From contig NZ_LN906597.1 of NCBI RefSeq assembly GCF_001460935.1, positions 35,057 through 99,056 on the forward strand: DNA of 64,000 nucleotides, read 5' to 3'. The position numbers and the translations under genes are program-made. The notes under the pieces are model-generated. The model saw nothing but the letters and a program-made list of their open reading frames with translations. It did not search any database and was not told the origin of the DNA. Below, one piece after another: positions 39,298-48,907 of the stretch. The first letter of the stretch is position 1; every line of letters starts with the position of its first letter. Origin of the DNA: Candidatus Ichthyocystis hellenicum. Lineage in GTDB: Bacteria > Pseudomonadota > Gammaproteobacteria > Burkholderiales > 2013Ark19i.

Positions 39298-39542
39298 AAA
39301 CTACTCCATAAGAATACTACCCTAAAGCCGTCAGACCAACATCGAATGACGTTGGACAAAGATTGAAAGCACATAGTTCCGTGATAAAATCACTTGTCGA
39401 TATCATAAAAATACTACAAGCAGGAGGGATTAAATAATAAAAACACATAAAAAGCAAAATCTAATATGATTATTAGCGCTATCATTAACATTACGGTAGA
39501 ATCTGACCCTTATACGATACGTACCCTACAGGAGTGCTGTTC

Positions 39543-40166
39543 ATGAAGTTTTGGAGATCGCTCGCAATGCTTGTTTTTTTCTGCGCCGCTCCCTTATTGT
39601 CACAATCGGCTGGCGATACCCGGGCAGGATACGTGAAAAGCCAGATGTGCCAAGGGTGCCATAACGTGACCGGCTATCACTATACATTCCCGCAAAGGTA
39701 CAGTGTGCCTTATCTTGGGGGACAGTTTTCTAAGTACATTGAATCTGCACTAAAATCTTATGCCTCCAAACAGAGACCAACTAAATCAATGATTGCTGCT
39801 GCTGCTTCGTTAAGCGAGCAAGACATGGCAGACCTAGCCGCCTACTACCAGTCGCAGGAACGCATACGTATGATGCCAGCCGACCATGGAATTTCATCGA
39901 AAGATATTTCAAAAGGATATGAAATATATAAGAAAAAAGCTTGTGCAGCCTGCCATGGAGAATCTGGAATACCGGCAACAAACGATTACCCCATTTTGGC
40001 ACACCAACACGAAGATTATCTCGAATCCGCCTTGAAAGATTATCGTTCAAAGGAGCGCAAAAATGTTATTATGCAGGCTTTGGTAACTGATCTAACAGAC
40101 GATGATATACATTGCTTATCTCTATTTTTATCAAATGAGCCTGCTGGGGTATTTAACCCTAACTGA
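39543..40166 (+). CDS. Dihaem cytochrome c, c4-like
   Basis: Periplasmic electron carrier. From the ATG at 39543 (GGAG eight bases upstream) it has a signal peptide (hydrophobic core LAMLVFFCAAPLL, cut near residue 23) and two haem c sites: CQGCH (Cys36, Cys39, His40) and CAACH (Cys134, Cys137, His138). The two-domain repeat, ALKSY...QRP and DLAAYYQSQ patterns fit the cytochrome c4 family, which feeds terminal oxidases. It is followed by a thioredoxin-fold gene 21 bases later. Confidence 0.9.
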   Translation: MKFWRSLAMLVFFCAAPLLSQSAGDTRAGYVKSQMCQGCHNVTGYHYTFPQRYSVPYLGGQFSKYIESALKSYASKQRPTKSMIAAAASLSEQDMADLAAYYQSQERIRMMPADHGISSKDISKGYEIYKKKACAACHGESGIPATNDYPILAHQHEDYLESALKDYRSKERKNVIMQALVTDLTDDDIHCLSLFLSNEPAGVFNPN

Positions 40167-40187
40167 AGTGGAAAAGGAAATTACTAA

Positions 40188-40736
40188 ATGGCAATGAAAT
40201 CACCTGTTTGCGAATTTGGGTGGTCTGGTCCTGATTTCTCCTTACCGGGAACAGACGGTAAAGTTTGGTCTCGATCTGAGATTGTGGGTACCAATGGACA
40301 GCTAATCATGTTTATATGCAACCATTGCCCGTACGTTATGTCTATTTTAAACCAGTTGCTGGAAGATATATCAATAATAGAATCTCACGGCATAAAGGTA
40401 GTTGCCATTTGTTCCAATGACGCAAAATATTATCCTGAGGATTCGTTCGAAAATATGAAGAAAATGGCTATCGAAAAAAAGTTTTCTTTTCCCTATCTGC
40501 ATGATGAATCCCAAGAGGTAGCACACGCCTACGATGCCGTGTGCACTCCTGATTTCTTTGGGTTTAATAAAAATAACGAACTTCAGTATCGAGGCCGTCA
40601 CAGCTCAAGCGGTAAAAATGTCACCACAAACTCAAGGCGTGAACTCCAGGAAGCAATGATACTCATTGCTGAAACAGGTACCGGCCCCAAAGAACAAAAC
40701 CCAAGCATGGGTTGTTCTATAAAGTGGAAAAATTAA
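40188..40736 (+). CDS. Thioredoxin-fold PRX-like protein
   Basis: 182-residue member of the PRX_like1 thioredoxin superfamily. The family motif FICNHCPYV holds a CX2C pair near residue 45; AHAYDAVCTPDFF and YRGRH follow. No signal peptide. AAGGA precedes the ATG. Exact substrate unknown; a redox role is inferred from the fold. The stop overlaps the convergent small gene by four bases. Confidence 0.85.
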   Translation: MAMKSPVCEFGWSGPDFSLPGTDGKVWSRSEIVGTNGQLIMFICNHCPYVMSILNQLLEDISIIESHGIKVVAICSNDAKYYPEDSFENMKKMAIEKKFSFPYLHDESQEVAHAYDAVCTPDFFGFNKNNELQYRGRHSSSGKNVTTNSRRELQEAMILIAETGTGPKEQNPSMGCSIKWKN

Positions 40737-40999
40737 ATACGCCTAACCATCCGTCTGAAACGTTTGCGGTTAGTAACAAAGTCAGGGGAGGGCTCGTGTG
40801 CGATTTTGTTTTGGTTATGTGTGTACAGATAAAACTCCACAGACAAATTGCCTGCATTTGATCTTCCGTTATCATCACCATCACCTTGGTTACCACCTCC
40901 TCGGTTACCTCTTTCGTCTTCGTCATCAATTCCCGGCAACATTGGAGAAACGGGTATAAAATCAACCCTGCGAACTCTTTCAACGAGAATATCATCCAC
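40733..40999 (-). CDS. Small hypothetical protein (88 aa)
   Basis: Not recognised. GTG start with GAGAGG six bases upstream, and a stop overlapping the convergent PRX-like gene by four bases, the same tight convergent packing as folE2/bcp. The N-terminus is hydrophobic/charged, residues 25-50 are Gly/Asp/Asn-rich (low complexity), and the C-terminus is strongly basic (NRKRFRRMVRR). Lack of a recognisable family keeps confidence moderate. Confidence 0.45.
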   Translation of the reverse strand: MDDILVERVRRVDFIPVSPMLPGIDDEDERGNRGGGNQGDGDDNGRSNAGNLSVEFYLYTHNQNKIAHEPSPDFVTNRKRFRRMVRRI

Positions 41000-41186
41000 A
41001 GAAAACCTCTCATCCTAATTTATCAAAGGGCAAGAGAATTCTATTTATTTATACATAATTAATCTCGTTAAAAGTTGCTGTTTTTTATGGTTAAATTTTG
41101 CAATTAGTTATTAAAAATATTACAAAAATACCAAATAACCACTAGTTAATTACACTAATAGCTAACGTTTACCCTATAAGTACTCG

Positions 41187-42671
41187 TCAATTTTTTATCG
41201 ATTCAGGAAACAAATCTGCATAGGATATGGATGACTGATTTCTTACTAACCGCACATGGTTTCTTCTCAACATCCGCGGATGAACAACACCGCAAGAATG
41301 AGCTATTTGTTCCACCTCCTTATTCAAATTCCTAACATACTGGGCAACACGCAGGTATTTTTCCTCGACCACTAATCCTCTCTGCAACCTAACATTATGA
41401 GTTGTAATTCCAGTAGGACAGCAATTAGTGTGACACCTCATAGCTTGTATACAACCTAAAGAGAACAAAAAACCTCTAGCACTATTCACAAAATCCGCAC
41501 CCATACACAAAGCCCAAGCCACATCAGCGGGTGTGGCTAATTTACCAGAAGCTATCAATACTATCCGCTTCTTCAAATCAAATTTATTCATTAAATCAAC
41601 AGTTATGGGCAAAATCTCCCGTATCGATAAACCCATGAAATCCATCAAAGATTGTGGAGCCGCACCAGTGCCACCTTCACCCCCATCAATGACCAAAAAA
41701 TCAGGAGCATCTTGCAATCCTCGCCGTTGAATTGTGGTAAAAAGATCTTGCAAGAAACCATAACCACCTAATGCAGTTTTTATTCCAACTGGCTTCCGAG
41801 TTATCTCTCTGATCTTCACCACCCAATCAAGTAGAGTATCAACTGAATTAATCAAGCGATGACAATTTGGACTCACAGAATCTTTATAAGCTTGTATACA
41901 ACGAATTTTTGCAATCTCATCTGTAACCTTTAGTGCCGGTAACAAACCACCTTTGCCTGGTTTAGCTCCTTGAGATAACTTGATTTCAAAGGCTTTTACC
42001 GAAGGATTACTAGATACTTCCTCCAACCTCGTCCAAGAAAAATTCCCCTCCTGATCCCTAAATCCATACAGAGCAGTGCCTATCTGAGCAATCAGGTCTG
42101 CATTTCCCTCCAAATGATAAGGACTAACTCCTCCCTCCCCAGTGTTAAGCCAACACCCTGATTCAGCCGCACCTCGCGATAAAGCTTGAACTGCCGGCTT
42201 TGATAATGCCCCATAACTCATGCCACTAATATTTATAAGGGATTTAGTCTCAAATGGTGAATCGCAATATCCCTCACCAATAGAAATAGACGGTACAGGG
42301 ACGACATCTTGCATACGCACGGAAAAAACGGCATTTGAAAAAATAATAGCACCTTCTTTTTTAATGTCATACGTAGAGCCAAAAGCAATTACTTTATCCT
42401 CATCCTTTGCCATACGATATATCCATGAACGTGTTGATCTATCAAATGGCATTTCTTCTCTATCACCGGAAAAAAAATACTGTCTAAGATAGTCTCCTTG
42501 TTTCTCAAGTAGGTATCTAAAGTGACCAATAACGGGAAAATTTCTGAGAACAGTATGCTTTTTCTGCAATACATCATATAAATATACGATTAAAATCAAC
42601 AATATAATAACAAAAAATGGTGCGCTAACGATGAAAGTAGCAATGTGCTCTAGGATGTCAATCAAACTCAT
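41187..42671 (-). CDS. FMN-binding glutamate synthase-like protein
   Basis: 494 residues related to the central FMN/Fe-S domain of the glutamate synthase large subunit, but lacking the glutaminase domain. One N-terminal membrane segment (about residues 17-38). Glutamate-synthase blocks: SGMSYGALSKPAVQALSRGA, NTGEGGVSPYH, IKLSQGAKPGKGG, DGGEGGTGAAP, and the Fe-S cysteines CIQAMRCHTNCCPTG near residue 415. Such stand-alone proteins are common; their reaction is not settled. Confidence 0.88.
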   Translation of the reverse strand: MSLIDILEHIATFIVSAPFFVIILLILIVYLYDVLQKKHTVLRNFPVIGHFRYLLEKQGDYLRQYFFSGDREEMPFDRSTRSWIYRMAKDEDKVIAFGSTYDIKKEGAIIFSNAVFSVRMQDVVPVPSISIGEGYCDSPFETKSLINISGMSYGALSKPAVQALSRGAAESGCWLNTGEGGVSPYHLEGNADLIAQIGTALYGFRDQEGNFSWTRLEEVSSNPSVKAFEIKLSQGAKPGKGGLLPALKVTDEIAKIRCIQAYKDSVSPNCHRLINSVDTLLDWVVKIREITRKPVGIKTALGGYGFLQDLFTTIQRRGLQDAPDFLVIDGGEGGTGAAPQSLMDFMGLSIREILPITVDLMNKFDLKKRIVLIASGKLATPADVAWALCMGADFVNSARGFLFSLGCIQAMRCHTNCCPTGITTHNVRLQRGLVVEEKYLRVAQYVRNLNKEVEQIAHSCGVVHPRMLRRNHVRLVRNQSSISYADLFPESIKN

Positions 42672-42746
42672 GTCAAAATCACCTAAAATGTACCCTTGTT
42701 ACGGTAGTAAGGTTGGTAATTACGATAACATCGTTGCCAAAATATA

Positions 42747-44351
42747 ATGGAAATCTACATGACTACATCTCTCTTAGTCAGGCACAATAGCCATCTTAGT
42801 CAATACGATGAAGATCGCATGCGATCCATACTGGAACGTATCACAGAAACATTGAGGAAAAAAATTCATCATGATCTCATTATCCTTTTTGAATATGGAA
42901 AGGAGTGGAAAAACACCTGGGAAGATTCCATGAATCTCCATCACCAAAATTCTATGCTTATGGTTTTTATGACTTCAGAATTGGCATTCGACTCCAAGTT
43001 TAGAGAAGAAATATTATCTTTTATTAACTATCGCCCACAAGCCATAATTATGATCGAATATCAACACTACCATAGAAACTCATTTGCCAAACTATTCCCC
43101 GCTTCACCAAAATTTATTACTCTAGACTGGACAAAGCAACGATTCATATCTATAGATGATCCGTTTTTTAACGATCAGATAGAAAAGATAGGCTCCGCTA
43201 TATTGGAAATAATGGAGTCAAGCAATATCAACTCACAACATAACACTTCCCCTAAGATAACTTTTTCCAAGAGCAAAAGTTCTCACTTTTCGAAACAAAA
43301 ACCTGATCACAGAAAAGTAAAAAAACATTTGTCACCACTTGTAACTGATTTTTCGCGTAATAAAAAAAATAGCTATAGTTCAGTATTTGTCAAAAATTCA
43401 AGTAATGTAATAACAATGACCAATGATGGCACTGGAGATTTTCCAACTCTAGTAGATGCTGTAAAAAAATGTCCTGATAATGGAACAATAATATTAAAAC
43501 CGGGAATATACCTGGAAAATATTATTATAAGTAGACCTATAAAAATAATTGGAGAAGGAGACGTTGACGACATTGAAATTCGTTCTTCTGGTTCATGCAA
43601 TTTCTTGATAGATAGTGACTGCATACTAAAAAACTTTACTATCAGACAATTTGGAGGAATTGATTGGTATGCCATAGACATACGAGGCCCATACAATGTT
43701 GAGATTGATAGGTGCCATATTCAGAGTGACTGTAATTCATGCATAGCCATTCATAATGAAGCAAATCCTTACATACATCACTGCTTCATACATGACAGTG
43801 TTGATGGAAGTGGAATATTTATTTACGATCGAGGCAGAGGAAGAATAGAGAATAACAAAATAACCTGGAACAAACATGCTGGCATTGAAATTAAAACTCA
43901 GGGTGATCCCATTATTCGCTTCAACAAGATTAATGATAGCTATGGGGGAGGAATATTAGTATATGGAGGTGGAAGAGGAATAATTGAAGAAAATGAAATA
44001 ATTGATAGCTCATTTGCTGGCATACAGATAGAGGAATACTCTGATCCCATAATAAGAAAGAATTTGATTCTTTCAGGAAAGCAAAGCGGTATCTACATAA
44101 AAGATAACGGAAGGGGATTAATAGAAGATAATGATATAAGCAGTAATTCATTTGCTGGAATCGCTGTAGAAACTGGTAGCTACCCTATAGTACAATCGAA
44201 CAGAATACACTTAAATAATTACGGCATCTGGGTCTATAATAATGGCAGTGGATCCTATGAATGTAATGATTTACAAGGAAACAAAACCAGTAGTTGGCTG
44301 CTTCAAGGTAACGCTCATATAGACATGGTCAACAACATAGATGATTCCTGA
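42747..44351 (+). CDS. Probable TIR-like domain fused to right-handed parallel beta-helix
   Basis: 534 residues in three parts. (1) About 1-160: TIR-like pattern, with a first strand and loop (SLLVRHNSHLSQYDED), a W-rich loop (GKEWKNTWEDSM), a hydrophobic strand (SMLMVFMTSE) then SKFREEI, which aligns with the TIR SxWCxxEL helix and would place the catalytic Glu at 87 or 88. (2) About 165-215: basic Ser/Lys linker. (3) 215-534: a pectinesterase-like entry (TNDGTGDFPTLVDAVKKCPDNGTI) and about ten beta-helix coils with GI/N-rich repeats (GIFIYDRGRGRIENN, GILVYGGGRGIIEEN, GIYIKDNGRGLIEDN). Two Met starts (42747, 42759), neither with a good ribosome site. No signal peptide. The beta-helix is clear; the TIR call is inference. 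Confidence 0.7.
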   Translation: MEIYMTTSLLVRHNSHLSQYDEDRMRSILERITETLRKKIHHDLIILFEYGKEWKNTWEDSMNLHHQNSMLMVFMTSELAFDSKFREEILSFINYRPQAIIMIEYQHYHRNSFAKLFPASPKFITLDWTKQRFISIDDPFFNDQIEKIGSAILEIMESSNINSQHNTSPKITFSKSKSSHFSKQKPDHRKVKKHLSPLVTDFSRNKKNSYSSVFVKNSSNVITMTNDGTGDFPTLVDAVKKCPDNGTIILKPGIYLENIIISRPIKIIGEGDVDDIEIRSSGSCNFLIDSDCILKNFTIRQFGGIDWYAIDIRGPYNVEIDRCHIQSDCNSCIAIHNEANPYIHHCFIHDSVDGSGIFIYDRGRGRIENNKITWNKHAGIEIKTQGDPIIRFNKINDSYGGGILVYGGGRGIIEENEIIDSSFAGIQIEEYSDPIIRKNLILSGKQSGIYIKDNGRGLIEDNDISSNSFAGIAVETGSYPIVQSNRIHLNNYGIWVYNNGSGSYECNDLQGNKTSSWLLQGNAHIDMVNNIDDS

Positions 44352-44431
44352 AAACAGCATCGTTATTATTTTTTTATAACATCACAAAAGCATATAATTA
44401 AGATGTTACAATTTTACACTAGAGAGGTGAT

Positions 44432-45829
44432 ATGGGCATCGATGAACTTTTGTTACATCCTCTTATGACGATAAGTCCACTGGATGGACGCTATTTTAGC
44501 CATGTACACCAAATACCCGAAGTAATGAGCGAATATGCACTTAACAAAGCCAGGGTACATATAGAAATAGAGTGGATAATTTCTTTAGCAAACAACGAAC
44601 AAATCAGCGACGTGCAACCATTTAACAGTGATGATGTATCGTTCCTTCGCCAAATCAGCAGTAACTTTTCTATTGCTAACGCTGAGGAAATAAAATCCAT
44701 AGAGCAAATAATAAATCACGACGTAAAATCAGTAGAATATTGGATTAAAAAAAAATTGGAAGCCAGACCCTCTATGATAAATAACGTAGAGTTAGTTCAT
44801 TTTGCTTGTACAAGCGAGGACATCAACAATCTGGCAGATGCAATAATGGTAACCGATATCAGAAAATTAATGTTACAAAAAATTAATGAGGTTAATGAAT
44901 ATCTTTGCCATATGGTTACAAAATATGCTGCCACTGCCATGATGTCTAGAACTCATGGTCAACCTGCCAGCCCCACCACTCTCGGAAAGGAAATTGGTGT
45001 TTTTGTGCACAGATTGGGAACATTTTACAAACGAATTAATGATCTGCCAATTACTGCAAAAATTAATGGTGCCGTTGGTAACTATCATGCACACGCCGTG
45101 TCCTATCCTGAAGTAGATTGGATAGAACACAGCAGAAATTTTGTTGAGTCACTCGGATTTTCATTTTGCCTCTACTCTACTCAGGTAGAATCTCACGATA
45201 CAATGGCAACACTATTTTATTTTTTTTCCCAACTTAACAATATACTCATTAATTTATGCCGTGATTTTTGGGGGTATATTAGCCTAGGATACCTACGGCA
45301 GAAAGCGAATCCAAAAGAAGTTGGATCATCAACTATGCCTCATAAAATTAACCCGATTGACTTTGAAAATGCCGAAAGTAACCTAAATCTGGCAAATTCC
45401 CTACTTTGCCACCTCTCTAGCAATTTAACTACATCTAGATGGCAACGTGACCTAACAGACTCTACGCTAAAAAGAAATATAAGTGTTGCTTTTGGTCACT
45501 GTCTTCTCGGATATTCCATGCTGATGAGAGGATTACAGAAAATAGATATCAACAAAAAAATAATGATGGATGATCTCGACCAAAACTGGGAAGTACTAGC
45601 AGAAGCGGTTCAAAGCGTTATGCGCAGAAATCGAATTTCAAATTCCTACGAAAAAATGAAAGAACTAACTCGTGGACAAAAAATTACTCCCGATGAGCTC
45701 CATGCATTCATCAGATCGCTACCGTTACCAAGCGAACACATTGATAGGCTAATTAATCTATCTCCTGAAAAATACGTCGGTTACGCAGAAAAAATAGCAA
45801 AGCAAGTAGTAAGTGACTACAATCGGTAA
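44432..45829 (+). CDS. purB: Adenylosuccinate lyase
   Basis: Cleaves SAICAR to AICAR and adenylosuccinate to AMP. 465 residues; MTISPLDGRYFSHV at the N-terminus, TSRTHGQPASPTT-type block (MSRTHGQPASPTTLGKE) and the superfamily signature SSTMPHKINPIDFENAE near residue 300. GAGAGG ribosome site before the ATG. Matches the proteobacterial PurB type. Confidence 0.97.
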   Translation: MGIDELLLHPLMTISPLDGRYFSHVHQIPEVMSEYALNKARVHIEIEWIISLANNEQISDVQPFNSDDVSFLRQISSNFSIANAEEIKSIEQIINHDVKSVEYWIKKKLEARPSMINNVELVHFACTSEDINNLADAIMVTDIRKLMLQKINEVNEYLCHMVTKYAATAMMSRTHGQPASPTTLGKEIGVFVHRLGTFYKRINDLPITAKINGAVGNYHAHAVSYPEVDWIEHSRNFVESLGFSFCLYSTQVESHDTMATLFYFFSQLNNILINLCRDFWGYISLGYLRQKANPKEVGSSTMPHKINPIDFENAESNLNLANSLLCHLSSNLTTSRWQRDLTDSTLKRNISVAFGHCLLGYSMLMRGLQKIDINKKIMMDDLDQNWEVLAEAVQSVMRRNRISNSYEKMKELTRGQKITPDELHAFIRSLPLPSEHIDRLINLSPEKYVGYAEKIAKQVVSDYNR

Positions 45830-45855
45830 TAAATAAAATAGTAAGTTAAAACAGC

Positions 45856-45873
45856 TATATAAGATCTTATATA
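45856..45873. repeat. 18-bp perfect palindrome between purB and ispH
   Basis: TATATAAGATCTTATATA is its own reverse complement, followed by AAAAAA. It could fold weakly at the end of the purB message or be a protein-binding site; there is no U-tract on the + strand. Confidence 0.35.
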
Positions 45874-45929
45874 AAAAACGTCTTCCTCATGGTACGATTA
45901 CATCCGCTGCTTTTATTGACTGAACTAAC

Positions 45930-46850
45930 ATGAAAATTATCCTTGCATCCCCTAGAGGATTTTGTGCAGGCGTTGAACGAGCTATAGCCATCGTCAACAA
46001 CGCCATATCGTTACTGGGACCACCAGTATACGTAAGACATGAGGTAGTACATAACGGGCGCGTGGTCTGCGAACTGAAAAAGAAGGGAGTCATCTTTGTT
46101 GAAGAATTGGACGACGTTCCCGACGGCAGTGTATTAATTTTTTCTGCTCATGGAGTGTCTAGGTCTATAATAAATCAGGCAAGTAAAAAGAACTGCAGAG
46201 TATTCGACGCTACCTGTCCTCTGGTAACAAAAGTTCACGTAGAAGTCAAAAAACACTCAGAGAAAGGATTCCACATAATAATGATTGGCCACAACGGCCA
46301 CCCTGAAGTAGAGGGAACGATGGGACAAGTAGAACATGGAAAAATATCGCTAATACAAACCATAGATGATATAGATAAGCTGAAGATAGAATCAGAAAAA
46401 ATATTCTACGTGACCCAAACCACTCTCTCGGTTGATGATACCAAGCAAATCATAAAAGCACTACGAGAAAAGTACCCCCACATAATTGGACCCAAACGGG
46501 ACGACATTTGCTATGCCACTCAGAACCGACAAGAATCCGTAAAAAAGCTAATCAAGCTAGTCGATTGCCTAATCGTCATCGGATCACCAAACAGCTCGAA
46601 CTCAAGACAGCTTAAACACGTAGCACAAAACCACGGTTGTCTAACCTACATGATAGACTCCCACGAAGAACTGAACGCAAACCTACTAACTGAATGCAGC
46701 ACCGTAGGAATAACTGCAGGAGCATCCGTACCAGAAGAACTTATAACGGAAGTACTACAAAAAATCAGATCAGTATTTCCACAAACTCAAGTAGAGACCA
46801 TGGAGTCGGCGCCTGAAACCATCTCATTCCCCACTCCCAAAATGTCATAA
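45930..46850 (+). CDS. ispH: 4-hydroxy-3-methylbut-2-enyl diphosphate reductase
   Basis: Last enzyme of the MEP pathway, giving IPP and DMAPP. 306 residues. The 4Fe-4S cysteines are in ASPRGFCAGVERA (Cys12), FDATCPLVTKVH (near 96) and the third near residue 193-198 region (IGSPNSSNSRQL follows at about 220, the substrate-binding SSNS). GHxxHPEVEGTMGQ is also present (IGHNGHPEVEGTMGQ). It implies an active MEP pathway although dxs is not next to ispA. Confidence 0.95.
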   Translation: MKIILASPRGFCAGVERAIAIVNNAISLLGPPVYVRHEVVHNGRVVCELKKKGVIFVEELDDVPDGSVLIFSAHGVSRSIINQASKKNCRVFDATCPLVTKVHVEVKKHSEKGFHIIMIGHNGHPEVEGTMGQVEHGKISLIQTIDDIDKLKIESEKIFYVTQTTLSVDDTKQIIKALREKYPHIIGPKRDDICYATQNRQESVKKLIKLVDCLIVIGSPNSSNSRQLKHVAQNHGCLTYMIDSHEELNANLLTECSTVGITAGASVPEELITEVLQKIRSVFPQTQVETMESAPETISFPTPKMS

Positions 46851-46895
46851 AAAGAGCTCCGACTTAAATGAAGTACCCCCCGCAAACAATCCCTA

Positions 46896-47645
46896 TTACC
46901 CAAGAACGCGATCTATCTCCTCAACACTCGGCGCACCAGACATACGCTGTCCAGTCATAATAAACATAGTTGGCGTACCAGTCACACTGTAGCGGTGACC
47001 AAGTTCAATATTCTGCTCCAAAGGAGTTTTACAAGAACCAGCATTACTCGGTGCCTTAGAGTTAACAATCCAATCATGCCAAGCCTTAGCACGATCAGGG
47101 GCACACCAAATCTTTGCCGCCATAGTAACAGAGCTTTGCTTCAAAACAGGGTAAAGAACCACGTTGATGGTAGCATTAGTTAGAGATGAAACTTCCTCTG
47201 TAAAAACACGACAATATTTGCAATATGGATCCTCAAAGACCAACAAATGCCTTGAGCCATTACCATTCACATAGGAAATAACGTTCTCAGGAGGAAAATT
47301 CTTAACAACATCAGCCATAATTAGCGACTTAACTTCATCTGTAAGATTGATACGATTTTTCTCATCTATAAGAATACCCCTAAAAACCAAACGCCTAGCA
47401 ACATTAACGTAAACCAACTGATCACCAGAGGCCACAACAAACCAATTTGGATCAGGTGAAGGTAAAACTCTTTCTACAATCACCGATGGGAAAACACGTT
47501 TAACAATCTCAGTAGCTCTGCTTTTGGTATCTGCCCCCAATTCACTACTAATAGGAGATGATGTAGGTTTAACTGCAGCAACAGAACCTGCCGCATACAA
47601 AAACAAAATGAACACAAGCAGGCACCGCCTTACACCTATAATCAT
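46896..47645 (-). CDS. dsbC: Thiol:disulfide interchange protein DsbC
   Basis: Periplasmic disulfide isomerase. 249 residues: signal peptide (hydrophobic core LLVFILFLYAAGSVAA), N-terminal dimerisation domain (about 45-105), then a thioredoxin-fold domain with active site DPYCKYCR near residue 140 (E. coli DsbC has CGYC) and cis-Pro loop GTPTMFI near 227. A second cysteine pair follows in the helical insert. It lies 22 bases after ubiH on the same strand, a pairing seen in other betaproteobacteria. Confidence 0.9.
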   Translation of the reverse strand: MIIGVRRCLLVFILFLYAAGSVAAVKPTSSPISSELGADTKSRATEIVKRVFPSVIVERVLPSPDPNWFVVASGDQLVYVNVARRLVFRGILIDEKNRINLTDEVKSLIMADVVKNFPPENVISYVNGNGSRHLLVFEDPYCKYCRVFTEEVSSLTNATINVVLYPVLKQSSVTMAAKIWCAPDRAKAWHDWIVNSKAPSNAGSCKTPLEQNIELGHRYSVTGTPTMFIMTGQRMSGAPSVEEIDRVLG

Positions 47646-47667
47646 TACATATCCTTTTCATATCTAT

Positions 47668-48807
47668 TTACTGAGCACAACGGGTCAACCAATTTTTCAC
47701 AAATACTAGCCGATCTGTCATAGATAGTACACATGAGAACGCCGATAACGAAAAACGATTGGAAGAAGCATACCAAACAGACCGAGTTATAAGCGACCAT
47801 TTCCTAACCTCTAACTCAGATTGACGAGCATAAGCCCTAAGAATTACTGGATCATAGAGAGGCCTAAATGAAGGTCGATTCTTCCACATCTCCGACAAAC
47901 GTAACACACATCTAAATCCTGTGTTAAGTGCCTGTCCTGCTAAAGGATGAATAGAGCTCGCAGCATTACCGAGAAAAATAGACCTCTGTGATACCATTGG
48001 GGTCGTATATTCCTCTATATCGTAGCAACAAACATCCCCTGAAACAATCAGGGAGGAAGGATCAATGTTCAAAAAATGGCAGATATACTCTGACCAAGAA
48101 GGATTATCTTCCTGCCATATGAAATGATTAGCGGGCAATGACCAAACAACAGTAGCCTCTTCAGGAACAGCAGAGGGGAGAAAAGCAATAACTCCAAAAT
48201 CGTCTCCAAACCATTGATTTGCAGTAAATAAATCCTGTCCTGCCCACTTTATAGAAAACACAGCCGTTTTTGCCGGTAGAAACTGATTGTTTCTCAAACA
48301 ACACACACCCAAATATCTTCTTAACCAAGAGTAGGAACCATCCGCAGCCAAAGAAACATCGGCCTCAGCAGATAAACCGTAATCATCAACCAACTTAATG
48401 CTTTCGCGCGAGATAAAACAACGTGATGGTGAAAAAACACTCTGGGCTATTCTGTCGCTTGTTCTGACCTTGTTTAGTAAGGAAGTCCAAAGATCATCTG
48501 ATTTAACTGTCCAAGCAAGGGGACGAAAACTACCATAATCCCCCCATGACAACGATGGAAAATTCTCAACTGTACCTACTCGCATAATCCTCACAGGAGA
48601 TGCGGGAACATCCACTCCGTGCCTCAACAACGAAAGATAAACGCTATCAGTTAATGAGAAAACATTACTCGGACCACTAAAAGACATATCCTTCAAAGGA
48701 TTTTTATCAACTATGGTAACCGATAGTCCTTGTTGGGACAAAACTACACTGGCCCAGAGACCGACAAATCCAGTGCCAATAATTATAACATCACTTTTTT
48801 TAGACAT
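47668..48807 (-). CDS. UbiH/UbiF/VisC-family FAD monooxygenase
   Basis: Flavin-dependent hydroxylase of the ubiquinone-synthesis family. ATG 48807 puts the Rossmann motif VIIIGTGFVGLWASVVLSQQG at the very N-terminus (379 residues); the longer frame adds 16 residues without homology. The second FAD motif reads GNAASSIHPLAGQALNTGFR, where family members usually have GDAAHxxxPxxGQGxNxGxxD, so several conserved positions are changed. It probably acts in ubiquinone ring hydroxylation; the position on the ring cannot be told. Confidence 0.82.
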   Translation of the reverse strand: MSKKSDVIIIGTGFVGLWASVVLSQQGLSVTIVDKNPLKDMSFSGPSNVFSLTDSVYLSLLRHGVDVPASPVRIMRVGTVENFPSLSWGDYGSFRPLAWTVKSDDLWTSLLNKVRTSDRIAQSVFSPSRCFISRESIKLVDDYGLSAEADVSLAADGSYSWLRRYLGVCCLRNNQFLPAKTAVFSIKWAGQDLFTANQWFGDDFGVIAFLPSAVPEEATVVWSLPANHFIWQEDNPSWSEYICHFLNIDPSSLIVSGDVCCYDIEEYTTPMVSQRSIFLGNAASSIHPLAGQALNTGFRCVLRLSEMWKNRPSFRPLYDPVILRAYARQSELEVRKWSLITRSVWYASSNRFSLSAFSCVLSMTDRLVFVKNWLTRCAQ

Positions 48808-48820
48808 ATTGCATGATACC

Positions 48821-48848
48821 TTGAAAAAATCAGTACTAGCTATATAGT
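48821..48848 (+). promoter_or_regulatory. Sigma-70 promoter for the 31-aa membrane peptide and mutT
   Basis: TTGAAA (48821-48826), 16-base spacer, TATAGT (48843-48848). A small hairpin AGCCG-GAACAG-CGGCT (48860-48875) lies in the leader before the AAGGAG ribosome site. Confidence 0.5.
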
Positions 48849-48907
48849 ATGGCAAGTGCAGCCGGAACAGCGGCTATCATTTTCCTACTAGGGAAGGAGA
48901 GTTTACC

